In this document: piece after piece, positions 1-8,808 of the stretch | Numbering within the stretch: position 1 is the first letter of the stretch | How the letters are laid out: every line of letters starts with the position of its first letter | Assembly: GCF_030408595.1 (NCBI RefSeq) | Contig: NZ_CP047080.1 | Span: 2,873,353-2,937,352 of the forward strand | From: Corynebacterium canis | Lineage (GTDB): Bacteria > Actinomycetota > Actinomycetes > Mycobacteriales > Mycobacteriaceae | Length of the DNA: 64,000 nt | Direction: 5' to 3' | The notes under the pieces: generated by a model | What the model saw: the letters and a program-made list of their open reading frames with translations, nothing else | The model's database searches: none | Told to the model about the DNA's origin: nothing | Position numbers and translations under genes: made by a program

Positions 1-384
1 CTGGCCGCTGCTTATCCACGCTGGCATGCTGGCCACCAATGCTTCCAGACCCCAATGCTGCACGACGTCTTCGTAATCAAACGTCCCATGCGAGGCCAAG
101 AGTTTCAGGTGTTCGCCAACCGTAAGGTCGGGGAGAAACACCGGATCTGCCACCCGCGCAACGCTGCCGGCGCCAGCCCGGCTTGCGGGGTCAGTATCCC
201 CGATGCGCACTGTGCCCGTGACCGGCTCCAATTCTCCGGCGATCGTTTGGAGCAAGGTAGACTTCCCGGCGCCGTTTGGCCCCGCGATCACATACACCTT
301 CCCGCGGTGAAAGGGGCGCCGCATTTCCCCGAGTGCGACACCCCTATGTCCAAACGTGCAATCAACCTGAATATCACCTTCCAT
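1..384 (-). CDS. ABC transporter ATP-binding protein, partial (C-terminus beyond window)
   Basis: The gene runs off the left edge; 128 N-terminal residues are visible. A perfect Walker A (GPNGAGKST) lies near residues 35-43, and the last visible residues read SSGQ, the start of the ABC signature, so the fragment ends just as the signature loop begins. This is a cytoplasmic nucleotide-binding subunit that would power a membrane partner outside the window. The ATG at 384 was chosen. It lies 17 bp after the tmaT stop on the same strand, so the two are probably cotranscribed. That suggests, but does not show, a link to envelope lipid or polysaccharide export. The substrate cannot be deduced from this half. 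Confidence 0.85.
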   Translation of the reverse strand, partial: MEGDIQVDCTFGHRGVALGEMRRPFHRGKVYVIAGPNGAGKSTLLQTIAGELEPVTGTVRIGDTDPASRAGAGSVARVADPVFLPDLTVGEHLKLLASHGTFDYEDVVQHWGLEALVASMPAWISSGQ

Positions 385-401
385 GGCGTCGAGTTTACGT
401 G

Positions 402-1445
402 CTATTGGCGCACCGCCTCCGGGCGCAGCCTCGCCCACAGGGTCGTGGGCAACCGCAGCTTTCTACCAGGTTGTTCCACCAAAAGGTAGCTCGCGGCGGA
501 AACCGGGATGGTCAATGCGATGGTGAGCAACACGACCGGCCAGAAGCTGCCATCGAAATGCCGGATCCCCAGAATTGGGAACGAAAAAGACAACACCGCG
601 AGGTGCCAAAGGAAAAAGGAATAGGACCATAGCCCGAGGGTTTCCAGGCTTTTGGGCACCCACCAGCCGGGGGCAAGCGCATAGGGCAGCACCACGCAGG
701 CGGCGAAGGCGGTTCCGGCGATAACCCGCAGCTGGAATTGCAAGGGCGTGGGATGGATAAGCCCCGGCGGGCCGTACCAGGGTTGGGCCGCCACCCAAAG
801 GATAAGGATTGCCAGCCCCGCCCATAACGATCGGATCTGCAAAATTCTTTTCACCCGCGGTGAAGGCTCGCGATGCCGGAGAAATTCGGCGCCGAGAATA
901 CCCACGCAAAACCAGGGCAGGAACGCCGGCGGCCAGATTTGCATGTTCACGATTTCCACGGATTGCACCGGCGGTAACCACGCCCAGCCGAGGCTCAATA
1001 CGGATAGGCCGAGCACCTTCTTCCAGCCGAGGCGGTATAACGCAGGCAACGCCAAATAGAACACAACTTCGACGCACAAAGACCATAGGTGCGTAAGGCC
1101 CGGATGCAGGGTGTGGGGAACATATATTTGAGTGAAAGTGAAGTTCGCCAGGATGGTAATCAACGAAGCCCCGTACGCCTCCGGCAACACCAAAAACACA
1201 ACGAACACAACGGCGAGGTATGCGGGGAGGATGCGGGAGGCGCGGCGTCGATAATAGCCGGGAGGTTGCGGGCGCCACAGCAGGAACGCGGAGAGCGCAA
1301 AAAACACGGGCACAAAGAAATCGAACCGTTCCACGACGGGCATGGAGGTGCCGGTTTGAAAGGCGGCGTGGGTAAACACAATGCCCATGGCCGCCACGGC
1401 GCGCAATGCCTGAAGCTGAGGGTTGTAGGATTGAGGAGCCCGCAT
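402..1445 (-). CDS. tmaT: Trehalose monomycolate acetyltransferase TmaT (acyltransferase family 3)
   Basis: A polytopic acyltransferase-3 family protein of 347 residues. The family start (YNPQLQALRAVAA, then GIVFTHA with the conserved His) is followed by about ten hydrophobic segments. The ATG at 1445 is preferred to an upstream start near 1520, because the family N-terminus begins right there and the longer form would overlap the divergent gene. Synteny is decisive: next to DUF3068, membrane protein, GT4 and methyltransferase genes, and close to an mmpL3-type gene, as for M. tuberculosis Rv0228 and C. glutamicum NCgl2759. Those orthologues are reported to acetylate trehalose monomycolate at the inner membrane, a step needed for MmpL-mediated export. 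The name here is inferred from family plus gene order. Confidence 0.8.
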   Translation of the reverse strand: MRAPQSYNPQLQALRAVAAMGIVFTHAAFQTGTSMPVVERFDFFVPVFFALSAFLLWRPQPPGYYRRRASRILPAYLAVVFVVFLVLPEAYGASLITILANFTFTQIYVPHTLHPGLTHLWSLCVEVVFYLALPALYRLGWKKVLGLSVLSLGWAWLPPVQSVEIVNMQIWPPAFLPWFCVGILGAEFLRHREPSPRVKRILQIRSLWAGLAILILWVAAQPWYGPPGLIHPTPLQFQLRVIAGTAFAACVVLPYALAPGWWVPKSLETLGLWSYSFFLWHLAVLSFSFPILGIRHFDGSFWPVVLLTIALTIPVSAASYLLVEQPGRKLRLPTTLWARLRPEAVRQ

Positions 1446-1468
1446 TCCCCGAAGTTTAGAGGAACCGC

Positions 1469-2065
1469 ATGTCCTATCGCACGATCGCCGTTGGCGCGCT
1501 GATCCTGGGCACCCTCGCATTCGCGCCAGCGGTTGTGCACCAGGTGTATAGCTCCGAACCGGTCATGCATTCGGTACTTGTGGGGCCGCAAGGCGAGCTG
1601 GAAACCAGCATCACCCTGGGCGAACCCAGCAAACGGGGGCGGATGAAGCTTGAGGTGACGCGCTCGGACGGCACCTCCAAAACCGTGGAATTGCAAAAAG
1701 CGAACGCATACCCGGTTGCTGGCGGCGGATTAGAATACATGTTCCCCACGAATACCGAGCGGCGTTCGTACCCCTGGGCGGACGAGGACCCAGTGGACTA
1801 CGTGGACGCGGAATTTATCAACGGCGTCAAGGTGTACAAGTTTGCCAACCAGGAAACCGCGGTATGGGTGGAGCCGAAATCGGGGACGCTGGTGGACCTG
1901 CACACCCACGGCGCGCGCTGGGACGAGCACACGAAAGCCCAGCAATGGGCGGTGGCCATGCCACATATCCGCGTGCTGAAAATACTCGACGTGACCAGGT
2001 ATTTCGGGTTTATTCTCGGCGGGCTATTGGTATTTCTCGGCGTGGTACGCCACATGCGCTCATGA
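1469..2065 (+). CDS. DUF3068 / PorA-family membrane-anchored protein
   Basis: 198 residues with an N-terminal hydrophobic segment (about residues 5-23), an extracytoplasmic domain, and a second hydrophobic helix near the C-terminus (YFGFILGGLLVFLGVV). This layout is typical of DUF3068 proteins of mycolate bacteria (Rv0227c-like). The function is unknown. The start at 1469 has a GAGG-type ribosome site (AGAGGAACC). The gene is divergent from tmaT with only 23 bp between start codons, so one or both promoters must lie inside the opposite gene. Its stop overlaps the start of the next gene as ATGA, implying translational coupling. The conserved position beside tmaT argues for an envelope role, which is inference. 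Confidence 0.7.
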   Translation: MSYRTIAVGALILGTLAFAPAVVHQVYSSEPVMHSVLVGPQGELETSITLGEPSKRGRMKLEVTRSDGTSKTVELQKANAYPVAGGGLEYMFPTNTERRSYPWADEDPVDYVDAEFINGVKVYKFANQETAVWVEPKSGTLVDLHTHGARWDEHTKAQQWAVAMPHIRVLKILDVTRYFGFILGGLLVFLGVVRHMRS

Positions 2066-3465
2066 GGCTCCCGCCGCGCCTGATTACCGCCCTCGCATTC
2101 CTCCTCCCCTGCCTGCTGTTGTTCCCGCTGCTATTGCCGGGGCAATTGATCCACCGCGACATGGTGGTGCTGGACTACCCGGCGCTTTCATTGGGCGCGT
2201 TTGGGTTCGGCGACCTGCCCGCCCGCAACGCCCCGCAGGATGGCGCGCTGGCCGTGCTGGGGGCAGTGCTTCCGGCCTCCTGGGTGGCGCGCGCGGCAAT
2301 CCTTGGCGCGGCGGCCTGGGGCTGCTTTCACCTGCGCAAACACCCGGCTGCGATGGTGTTATTGCTGATCAATCCGTTTGTGGTGGAGCGCCTGCTGCAG
2401 GGGCAATGGTCGCTGGTGATTGCGGCGTGGGTGCTGCCGATTGTGGCCAACCCGAAGGCGGGCGCGCAGCGCTACCTAGCGTTGTGGGCGTGCTCGCTCA
2501 CCCCCACGGGTGCGGTGATTGGGCTGGTCACCGGCGTTGTGGCGGGCATGCACCGGCTGCGCCGGTTGCTATTCGGCGTTTTGTGCGCATTACCGTGGAT
2601 TGTTCCTTCGCTCACCCATTCGCAAACCCCGGTCGCGGGCGCACAGGTGTTCGCGGCGCGGGCGGAGGGCCTGGTAGGTACGCTAGGCGCGCTCGCCGGG
2701 CTCGGCGGAATCTGGAACACTCATGCGGTCCCCCCGTCCCGCCACGCGGGATTTGCGCTCGCCGGGATCGCCCTGTTTGCGTTCTTGCTCACCGCCTACG
2801 CGAAGGTGCAAAAACGCTTGCTCGCCTTGGCCGCGGCGGGGTTTGTGCTGGCCACGCTGGGTTGGCTGGCGCCGGCGTTTCTCGAACACCTGATGCAATT
2901 GCCGGGCGGCGGGCTACTTCGCGATGGCCAAAAATGGATCCTCCTCGCCCTCCCGGCTTACCTAGCCCTTGCTAAACATGTTCGACCAGCATGGTTGCTG
3001 GTTTCGCTCACATTACTGCAGGTCCCGGACGCGCCTTCCGCATTGTGGGCGCTGCGTCCCACCACCGCACAGGTGGCCAGTTACGGCCACGGCGAGGACG
3101 TGCTATTCACGGATTTGCCGGGCACCCTAGACCCCCGCACCAAGGCCTCCCCCAGCGTCGAGTCGGGCGAACTGATTGTCGATGGCCAGCGTATCGACGC
3201 CCCCTCCTCCCGTTACACCGCAGCCCTCCAAGCGTGGCAGCGCCGCGACGTGGCCACCTTGCAAAACCTAAAAGTGGGCCTGGTAGTAGACCAAGATAAG
3301 GTGACGGAAATCCCCAATGTCGCGCCGCGCCGCGGTTGGCCCTGGTGGACCGGCCTGGGCCTTAGCGTGGGCTGGTTACTCCTTCCAGCAATTCCGCTAC
3401 TGCCCGCCCTGTGGCGGTCCACGAGAAGTCGCTGGCGTCGATCGGAAGCCCCGGCGGAGCGTTGA
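2062..3465 (+). CDS. Polytopic membrane protein, Rv0226c-like, unknown function
   Basis: 467 residues, overwhelmingly hydrophobic, with roughly ten predicted membrane segments from residue 8 to the end. A more polar, periplasmic-looking stretch lies around residues 335-425, before the last helix and a short basic tail. No catalytic motif was recognised. It could be a GT-C-like lipid-linked sugar transferase or a transporter, but no DxD or other diagnostic motif is obvious. The start at 2062 overlaps the DUF3068 stop by 4 bp (ATGA). Its 3-prime end overlaps the convergent glycosyltransferase by 104 bp, unusually long for two conserved genes. The homologous gene sits at the same place in M. tuberculosis. 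Confidence 0.75.
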   Translation: MRLPPRLITALAFLLPCLLLFPLLLPGQLIHRDMVVLDYPALSLGAFGFGDLPARNAPQDGALAVLGAVLPASWVARAAILGAAAWGCFHLRKHPAAMVLLLINPFVVERLLQGQWSLVIAAWVLPIVANPKAGAQRYLALWACSLTPTGAVIGLVTGVVAGMHRLRRLLFGVLCALPWIVPSLTHSQTPVAGAQVFAARAEGLVGTLGALAGLGGIWNTHAVPPSRHAGFALAGIALFAFLLTAYAKVQKRLLALAAAGFVLATLGWLAPAFLEHLMQLPGGGLLRDGQKWILLALPAYLALAKHVRPAWLLVSLTLLQVPDAPSALWALRPTTAQVASYGHGEDVLFTDLPGTLDPRTKASPSVESGELIVDGQRIDAPSSRYTAALQAWQRRDVATLQNLKVGLVVDQDKVTEIPNVAPRRGWPWWTGLGLSVGWLLLPAIPLLPALWRSTRSRWRRSEAPAER

Positions 3466-4414
3466 GATACGCCGCGGTCAGCCGGATGAGTTCGGCCTTA
3501 TTATTGGCCAACGCCCCCAGCTGCACGCTGTCCTGCAACCCGCCTGAGCTGCGATAACCTATGGTGGGCACGCCGTGAAGCGCGGCTTCGGTCACCGCTA
3601 GGCCCCAGCCCTCTTTGCGGGAGGGCATAAGGTGTACTTTGGCGCGGTCGAGCAGCGCGTGCTTGTGCTCCTCCGTGACCTGCCCGTGAAACACCACGCG
3701 GTCCGCCACCCCAAGGTCGTGGGCGTAGGCGTGGAGTTTCGACGCCCACCACCCCGAGCCGATCACGTCAAGTACCACGTCCGGCAACGCGGCAACGACA
3801 TCCATCGCATGTTCGATTTGTTTATGGGGCACTAGGCGGGACAGAGTGACTATATGGGTGCCTTCGTGCGGCAGCGGGGTGAACTCTGGTACCGGATCCA
3901 CCCCGTTGCGGATCACGGTAATGTCGCGCACGCCGAGGCTTTCCAATTCGCGGCGGCTGGCCTCCGAGACCGTGATATAACGGCAGCCGCGATGCACGCG
4001 GGGGCTCACCTTGGATTCCAGAAACCACCCGATTTTGGCCAGGATTTTGCCCGCTACCGGCCATTGTTCCTTGTGGCAGTGGTGGGTAAGGATCACGGTC
4101 GGCGCGCCGGAGAAGATCCGGGCGAAAAACGGGATGCCGTTTTGGGTATCCACCACCACGTCGGTGCCGCTCAGGTCGCCAAAGCCGAACCTGCCGCACA
4201 GCATGGCGAGCCAAGCGCGCGGGTATACCGTGAATTTGCCGCCGCCGCGGATAAAGAAGATGCCGTCGCGATATTCGCTACCTCGACCAGCTGTGCGGTA
4301 TACAACTTGGTGACCTTGCTGGGCGAGATAGCTGCCCACGCGCTCCAGATAGCGTTCGCTACCACCACCTTGTGGGTGAGTGGTGTCGCGCCAACACATT
4401 AGAACAATTTTCAT
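3362..4414 (-). CDS. Glycosyltransferase family 4 (GT-B fold)
   Basis: 350 residues. The N-terminus has the GT4 acceptor-domain pattern with a glycine-rich loop (PQGGGSERYLERVG). The C-terminal half carries the nucleotide-sugar domain (VTLSRLVPHKQIEHAMDVV) and the acidic helix typical of GT4 retaining enzymes (PSRKEGWGLAVTEAALHGVP). It probably transfers a sugar from a nucleotide or lipid donor on the cytoplasmic side. Donor and acceptor are unknown. It is the positional equivalent of Rv0225 next to Rv0224c and Rv0226c. Its C-terminal 104 bp overlap the convergent membrane-protein gene, and it is divergent from the methyltransferase with only 29 bp between starts. Confidence 0.85.
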   Translation of the reverse strand: MKIVLMCWRDTTHPQGGGSERYLERVGSYLAQQGHQVVYRTAGRGSEYRDGIFFIRGGGKFTVYPRAWLAMLCGRFGFGDLSGTDVVVDTQNGIPFFARIFSGAPTVILTHHCHKEQWPVAGKILAKIGWFLESKVSPRVHRGCRYITVSEASRRELESLGVRDITVIRNGVDPVPEFTPLPHEGTHIVTLSRLVPHKQIEHAMDVVAALPDVVLDVIGSGWWASKLHAYAHDLGVADRVVFHGQVTEEHKHALLDRAKVHLMPSRKEGWGLAVTEAALHGVPTIGYRSSGGLQDSVQLGALANNKAELIRLTAAYLNAPPGLPIDASDFSWTATGRAVAELLEGVTSPR

Positions 4415-4435
4415 ACCGGACCCAGCCTATACAAT
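4408..4435 (+). promoter_or_regulatory. Candidate sigma-A promoter for the methyltransferase gene
   Basis: TTTTCA, a 16-nt spacer and TACAAT are seen at 4408-4413 and 4430-4435. The -10 ends 8 nt before the ATG at 4444, which would give a leaderless or nearly leaderless message, as is common in actinobacteria. Inferred by eye only. Confidence 0.4.
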
Positions 4436-4443
4436 CCCCTATC

Positions 4444-5184
4444 ATGCGCCACTTTGCCACCCTGCGTCGTTCTCTTGGGCTCCTCGCATCCTTTCCTGAT
4501 GAACAGCGCGACCCCGATCGTTTTTACACCAACCTCGCCGAGGACACTGCGGAACTCATCGCGCTTTTTGCGCCCGTGGCGGGAGACCGCATCCTAGACG
4601 TTGGCGGTGGCCCCGGGTTTTTCGACGCCGCGTTTGCTCACCGTGGGGCGTGGTACCTCGGCGTGGATCCGTTTGAAAAGTCGCAGGTTCGAGCCTCCGG
4701 CCACGCCCTCCCCTTCGCCGACAATACATTCGATATCACATATTCGTCCAACGTTGTCGAGCACGTCGCCAATCCTTGGGACATGTGTTCGGAAATGCTG
4801 CGGGTAACGCGCCCGGGCGGGGTGGCGATCATTAGCTACACCATCTGGTTGGGCCCCTTCGGCGGCCACGAAACGGGACTGTGGCAACACTATGTAGGCG
4901 GGGAATTCGCCCGCGATCGCTATACCCGCCTGCACGGACACCCACCGAAAAACTCCTTTGGCACCTCACTCTTTAATGTGTCTTGCGCCGAGGGCCTGCG
5001 CTGGGCGCGGGGCGTGCGGGATGCGCAAGTGATCAAGGTCTTCCCGCGCTATCACCCCTGGTGGGCGTGGTGGCTGGTCCATGTCCCGCTGCTGCGGGAA
5101 TTCCTGGTAAGCAACCTTGTGGTGGTGCTGAAAAAATCCCCCATCGCGCACTGCGCAACGGGGGATCTTACCGCCATACTATGA
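4444..5184 (+). CDS. Class I SAM-dependent methyltransferase, Rv0224c-like
   Basis: 246 residues from the ATG at 4444. SAM-binding motif I ([12 protein letters not shown], about residues 50-61) and the later acidic and post motifs ([19 protein letters not shown]) define a UbiE/Methyltransf_11-type fold. The downstream part has aromatic and hydrophobic stretches near the C-terminus, so it may act at the membrane face. The substrate is unknown; a lipid or isoprenoid-linked compound is a guess from the context. It converges on pck, whose stop codon lies inside this gene. The pck terminator hairpin is also embedded in the last codons. Confidence 0.85.
   Translation: MRHFATLRRSLGLLASFPDEQRDPDRFYTNLAEDTAELIALFAPVAGDRILDVGGGPGFFDAAFAHRGAWYLGVDPFEKSQVRASGHALPFADNTFDITYSSNVVEHVANPWDMCSEMLRVTRPGGVAIISYTIWLGPFGGHETGLWQHYVGGEFARDRYTRLHGHPPKNSFGTSLFNVSCAEGLRWARGVRDAQVIKVFPRYHPWWAWWLVHVPLLREFLVSNLVVVLKKSPIAHCATGDLTAIL
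5131..5166 (-). terminator. Rho-independent terminator of pck, inside the methyltransferase gene
   Basis: ATCCCCC at 5137-5143 pairs with GGGGGAT at 5160-5166, and a run of six A lies at 5131-5136 on the plus strand. Read on the minus strand this is a GC stem followed by a U run, just after the pck stop at 5179. It is coding sequence of the convergent gene at the same time. Confidence 0.8.
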
Positions 5185-7008
5185 AGCGTCGGCGATGCGC
5201 TTCTTCAGCGCTTCAAATTCTTCAAGCACCTCGGCGGGGACCTTCGGGCCGAGCTTAGCCAGCCAAGCCTCGTTGTCCTCGACGTCGGAAGCCCATTGCT
5301 CGGCGGGAGCGCTGAGCGCCTCGCGGACGTCGTCAAGCGGAGTGTCCAAGCCGGTCAGGTCGAGGTCTTCGACGCGCGCGGTGTAGCCGGCGACGGTCTC
5401 CTCAGCGCCGACCCGCCCTTCGATGCGGTCGACGATCCACTTGAGCACGCGGCTGTTGTCGCCGAAACCGGGCCACAGGAAGCGGCCGTCCTCGCCACGG
5501 CGGAACCAGTTCACCAGGAATACCTCGGGCATCTTGTCGCCGCCCTTGACACCCATGTCAATCCAGTGCTGCAGGTAATCACCGGCGTTGTAGCCGATAA
5601 AGGGCAGCATGGCCATCGGGTCATGGCGCAGGGAGCCAACCTTGGCCTCTGCGGAAGCCGCGGTCTGGCCGGAGGCGAGCAACGCGCCGATCATGGTGGC
5701 ATGGCTCCAAGAATGCGCCTGGGTGACCAGCGGCACGGTGTCGGCGCGGCGACCACCGAACAGGATTGCGGAGATCGGCACGCCCGCCGGATCGTTGAAC
5801 TCGGGTGCCGCAACTGGGCACTGCGAGATCGGCACGCAGTAGCGGGAGTTCGGGTGGGAGGATGGCTCGTCGGATTCCGGCGTCCAATCGCGGCCCTTCC
5901 AGTCGATCAGGTGCTGCGGCTCACCTTCCAGGCCTTCCCACCACACGTCACCATCGTCGGTCAGCGCCACGTTGGTGAAGATGGAGTTGCCCGGTTCCAT
6001 GGTGTACATGGCGTTCGGGTTGGAGGAGTAGTTGGTGCCCGGTGCCACACCGAAGAAACCGTTCTCCGGGTTCACGGCGTACAGGCGGCCGTCCTCACCG
6101 AAGTGCATCCAGGCGATATCATCGCCGACAACCTCGGCGGACCAGCCCTCGATGGTGGGCTGCAGCATCGCCAGGTTGGTCTTGCCACATGCGGACGGGA
6201 ACGCCGCCGCAATGTAGTAGCTCTTCTTTTCGGGCGAGGTGAGCTTCAGGATGAGCATGTGCTCGGCCATCCAGCCCTCGTCCTTGGCCATAATGGAGGC
6301 GATACGCAGGGCGTAGCACTTCTTGGCCAAGATCGCATTGCCGCCGTAGCCGGAGCCATAGGACCAGATCTCGCGGGTTTCGGGGAATTGCGTGATGTAC
6401 TTGGTGTCATTGCACGGCCACGGCACGTCTTCCTGGCCGGGCTCCAGCGGGTAGCCGACCGAGTGCAGGCAGTGCACAAAGTCGCCGTTTTCGCCGATCT
6501 TATCCAGGGCTTCCTTGCCCATGCGGGTCATAATGCGCATGGACATCACCACATAGGCGGAGTCCGTTAGCTGAACGCCCAGCTTGGGTTCCGGATCGGT
6601 AATCGGCCCCATGCAGAACGGCACCACATACATGGTGCGGCCCTTCATGCAGCCGCGGTAGTGTTCCGTCATTTCCGCCTTCATCTTGGCGGGGTCTGCC
6701 CAGTTATTGGTGGGGCCGGCACCTTCTTCGGTTTCGGAACAAATAAAGGTGCGGGTTTCTACACGAGCAACGTCCGAGGGGTTGGAACGAGCAAGGAAGC
6801 TATTGGGCTTCTTTTCCTCGTTCAGTTTGATGAAGGTACCGGCTTCAACGAGTTCAGCGCCTAGACGGTCCCACTCCTCGCTCGAGCCGTCGGCGAATAC
6901 CACGGCCTCCGGCTGGAACAGCTCGACAGCGTCGGCGATCCATGCGAGCATTGCTTCGTTCTTGGTGGGAACGGGACCTACAAGACCCTTGATTTCCGGT
7001 GCGGACAT
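5179..7008 (-). CDS. pck: Phosphoenolpyruvate carboxykinase (GTP)
   Basis: 609 residues, the usual length of the GTP-dependent family. It interconverts oxaloacetate plus GTP with phosphoenolpyruvate, GDP and CO2 in the cytoplasm, the gluconeogenic step. Diagnostic motifs are visible: the kinase-1a P-loop with its reactive Cys ([12 protein letters not shown]), the metal-binding region ([15 protein letters not shown]), the early YGSGYGGNA segment, and the late [12 protein letters not shown] stretch. The ATG at 7008 has a good Shine-Dalgarno sequence (AGGAG 7 nt upstream). It is monocistronic with its own terminator. The upstream region is about 360 bp and divergent from trmB, leaving ample room for regulation, but no specific operator was recognised. 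Confidence 0.97.
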   Translation of the reverse strand: MSAPEIKGLVGPVPTKNEAMLAWIADAVELFQPEAVVFADGSSEEWDRLGAELVEAGTFIKLNEEKKPNSFLARSNPSDVARVETRTFICSETEEGAGPTNNWADPAKMKAEMTEHYRGCMKGRTMYVVPFCMGPITDPEPKLGVQLTDSAYVVMSMRIMTRMGKEALDKIGENGDFVHCLHSVGYPLEPGQEDVPWPCNDTKYITQFPETREIWSYGSGYGGNAILAKKCYALRIASIMAKDEGWMAEHMLILKLTSPEKKSYYIAAAFPSACGKTNLAMLQPTIEGWSAEVVGDDIAWMHFGEDGRLYAVNPENGFFGVAPGTNYSSNPNAMYTMEPGNSIFTNVALTDDGDVWWEGLEGEPQHLIDWKGRDWTPESDEPSSHPNSRYCVPISQCPVAAPEFNDPAGVPISAILFGGRRADTVPLVTQAHSWSHATMIGALLASGQTAASAEAKVGSLRHDPMAMLPFIGYNAGDYLQHWIDMGVKGGDKMPEVFLVNWFRRGEDGRFLWPGFGDNSRVLKWIVDRIEGRVGAEETVAGYTARVEDLDLTGLDTPLDDVREALSAPAEQWASDVEDNEAWLAKLGPKVPAEVLEEFEALKKRIADAS

Positions 7009-7371
7009 TAGCTCTCCTGACTTAAAAGTCGTCCGACAGACTTAACACCACCCACAATAACGTTGTTCCACAGGCTTCGTCTTTGGCTTCAGTGAGAAAC
7101 ACACCACATTGAGGTAAAACCACACCCAAATCTAAGGAAATAGCACGTGCACAAGGGGTTTTTCTGAGAGAGACACTAGGAAATTACCCCCACGGGGTTG
7201 ATTTCCATGCGTTTGCCAACATCGAAACCCACGAACGGAAGCCCGCACCATCCCGGTTTTCCCCATCTGACCATTCAGTGTAGCGTGAGTGCTACCTATT
7301 GTTGGTGTTATCCCTTTCTGACCCCCGCGCCGTATTGAGTTCCTACAGACATACGGGGCACAATAGTGCAG
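7009..7371. other. Divergent intergenic region between pck and trmB
   Basis: About 360 bp without a convincing gene. It must hold the pck promoter and leader (minus) and the trmB promoter (plus, see 7335-7364). No RNA gene or clear operator was recognised. Confidence 0.5.
7335..7364 (+). promoter_or_regulatory. Candidate promoter of trmB, probably leaderless
   Basis: TTGAGT at 7335-7340, an 18-nt spacer and CACAAT at 7359-7364. The expected start point, 6-7 nt further on, coincides with the ATG at 7372, suggesting a leaderless message and favouring ATG 7372 over GTG 7366 as start codon. Confidence 0.45.
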
Positions 7372-8139
7372 ATGTCTCATACTGATAATTCCCTCAACAC
7401 CGCTACCGGCGAGCTGCCAGCCGGCCGCCCCTTGCAGTCCACGTTTGATGATGGCTTGGACTACCCGCGCCTCGGCAGCGTGAGCTTCCGCCGCGGCACA
7501 TTGACCTCCGGCCAGGCCACACTGTGGGAGGAGCACTGGCCACAGCTGGGGCGCATCCTCGCTGATGAGCGTATCGACGTCGCGGCATGGTTCGGGCGCT
7601 CCGGCCACCCGACGATCGTGGAGATCGGTTCCGGCACCGGAACTTCCACCGCGGCAATGGCCCCGTTGGAGCCCGAAACCAATATCATCGCAGTAGAGTT
7701 ATATAAACCAGGGCTGGCAAAGCTCTTAGGTGCGGTAGTGCGAAACGGCATCACCAATATCCGAATGGTGCGCGGTGACGGCGTGGAAGTGCTCAACCGG
7801 ATGTTCGAGCCGGAATCCCTGGATGGTATTCGCGTGTTCTTCCCGGACCCCTGGCCCAAGGCGCGGCATCATAAGCGGCGCATCATTCAATCCGGAACGC
7901 TGCGCTTGTTTGCCTCGCGGCTGCGTCCGGGGGGTGTGCTGCATGTGGCCACGGACCACGCCGAGTATGCCGAATGGATCAGCGAATTGATCCATGTGGA
8001 GCCGCACTTGGAGTGGATGGGCTGGCCGTGGGACGAGTGCCCGCAGCTGACGGACCGCCAAGTGATTACCAAGTTTGAAGGAAAAGGCTTAGACAAGAAC
8101 CATGTTATTACCGAGTTCCTCTGGCGAAAGAAGCCTTAA
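7372..8139 (+). CDS. trmB: tRNA (guanine-N7-)-methyltransferase
   Basis: 255 residues. It would methylate N7 of G46 in the variable loop of tRNA using SAM. The family core is clear: [20 protein letters not shown] (motif I), the [16 protein letters not shown] signature unique to TrmB, and the later [11 protein letters not shown]. An N-terminal extension of some 60 residues precedes the core, as in other actinobacterial members. ATG 7372 was chosen because the -10 box lies directly upstream; GTG 7366 is possible. The stop is followed immediately by the start of the NYN-domain gene with no spacing, an arrangement matching Rv0208c-Rv0207c. Confidence 0.95.
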   Translation: MSHTDNSLNTATGELPAGRPLQSTFDDGLDYPRLGSVSFRRGTLTSGQATLWEEHWPQLGRILADERIDVAAWFGRSGHPTIVEIGSGTGTSTAAMAPLEPETNIIAVELYKPGLAKLLGAVVRNGITNIRMVRGDGVEVLNRMFEPESLDGIRVFFPDPWPKARHHKRRIIQSGTLRLFASRLRPGGVLHVATDHAEYAEWISELIHVEPHLEWMGWPWDECPQLTDRQVITKFEGKGLDKNHVITEFLWRKKP

Positions 8140-8805
8140 ATGTCTGAAAATGCATTTGTAACCCACACTTACGGCCCCAGCGACAGCCCGGGCCCGCCGA
8201 ACCTGCTGCTGGTTTGGGACGCTCCGAACCTCGATATGGGCTTAGGCGCCATTATCGGCGGCCGCCCCACCACGGTGCATCGTCCGCGTTTTGATGCGGT
8301 GGGCCGCTGGTTATTGGACGAGGCCGCCGCCCTAGGCGAGCACATCGTCCCGGAGGCAACGGTGTTTACCAATGTCACCCCCGGTGGGGCGGATGCGATT
8401 CGCCCCTGGGTGGAAGCGTTGCGCAATGTGGGTTTTGCGGTGTTTGCAAAACCCAAGCTCACGGAGGAATCCGATGTGGATCCGGATATGTTGGAGCATA
8501 TTCGGCGCCGGCACGCCGAGGGTTCTTTGCAGGGCCTTATTGTTGCAAGTGCGGATGGCCAGAATTTCCGCGAAACGTTAGAAGAGCTTGCTGTCGATAT
8601 ACCCGTTAGGGTTTTAGGCTTCCATGAGCACTCGGCATGGGCCGTGGCATCAGAGAACATTAAGTTCACGGATCTTGAAGATATTCCCGGCGTATTCCGT
8701 GAGCCGTTGCCGCGTATCAGCCTGGATTCGCTGCCGGAGGGTGGCGCTTGGCTGCAACCGTTCCGTCCGCTGTCTGCCCTGCTGTCTGGGAGGAAGGACT
8801 TGTAA
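8140..8805 (+). CDS. NYN (PIN-like) domain protein, Rv0207c-like
   Basis: 221 residues. The N-terminal half has NYN-type features: a first strand ending in an acidic residue (LLLVWDAPNLDMGLG), a middle segment (ATVFTNVTPGG), and later conserved acidic and small residues (GLIVASADGQNFRETLEEL), consistent with a PIN-like metal-dependent RNase fold. The C-terminal part is unassigned. The gene starts on the base after the trmB stop and ends 3 bp before the mmpL start. Ordering trmB-NYN-mmpL3 is conserved in mycobacteria. The role is unknown; RNA processing linked to the tRNA-modifying neighbour is one idea, without direct evidence. Confidence 0.8.
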   Translation: MSENAFVTHTYGPSDSPGPPNLLLVWDAPNLDMGLGAIIGGRPTTVHRPRFDAVGRWLLDEAAALGEHIVPEATVFTNVTPGGADAIRPWVEALRNVGFAVFAKPKLTEESDVDPDMLEHIRRRHAEGSLQGLIVASADGQNFRETLEELAVDIPVRVLGFHEHSAWAVASENIKFTDLEDIPGVFREPLPRISLDSLPEGGAWLQPFRPLSALLSGRKDL

Positions 8806-8808
8806 CGC

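Noticed and set aside
402..1520. A longer tmaT starting at 1520
   Set aside because: The extra 25 residues are Cys/Arg-rich, precede the family start and would overlap the divergent DUF3068 gene.
7366..7371. GTG 7366 as the start of trmB
   Set aside because: It lies one base after the -10 box, so a transcript from that promoter would not include it; ATG 7372 fits better.
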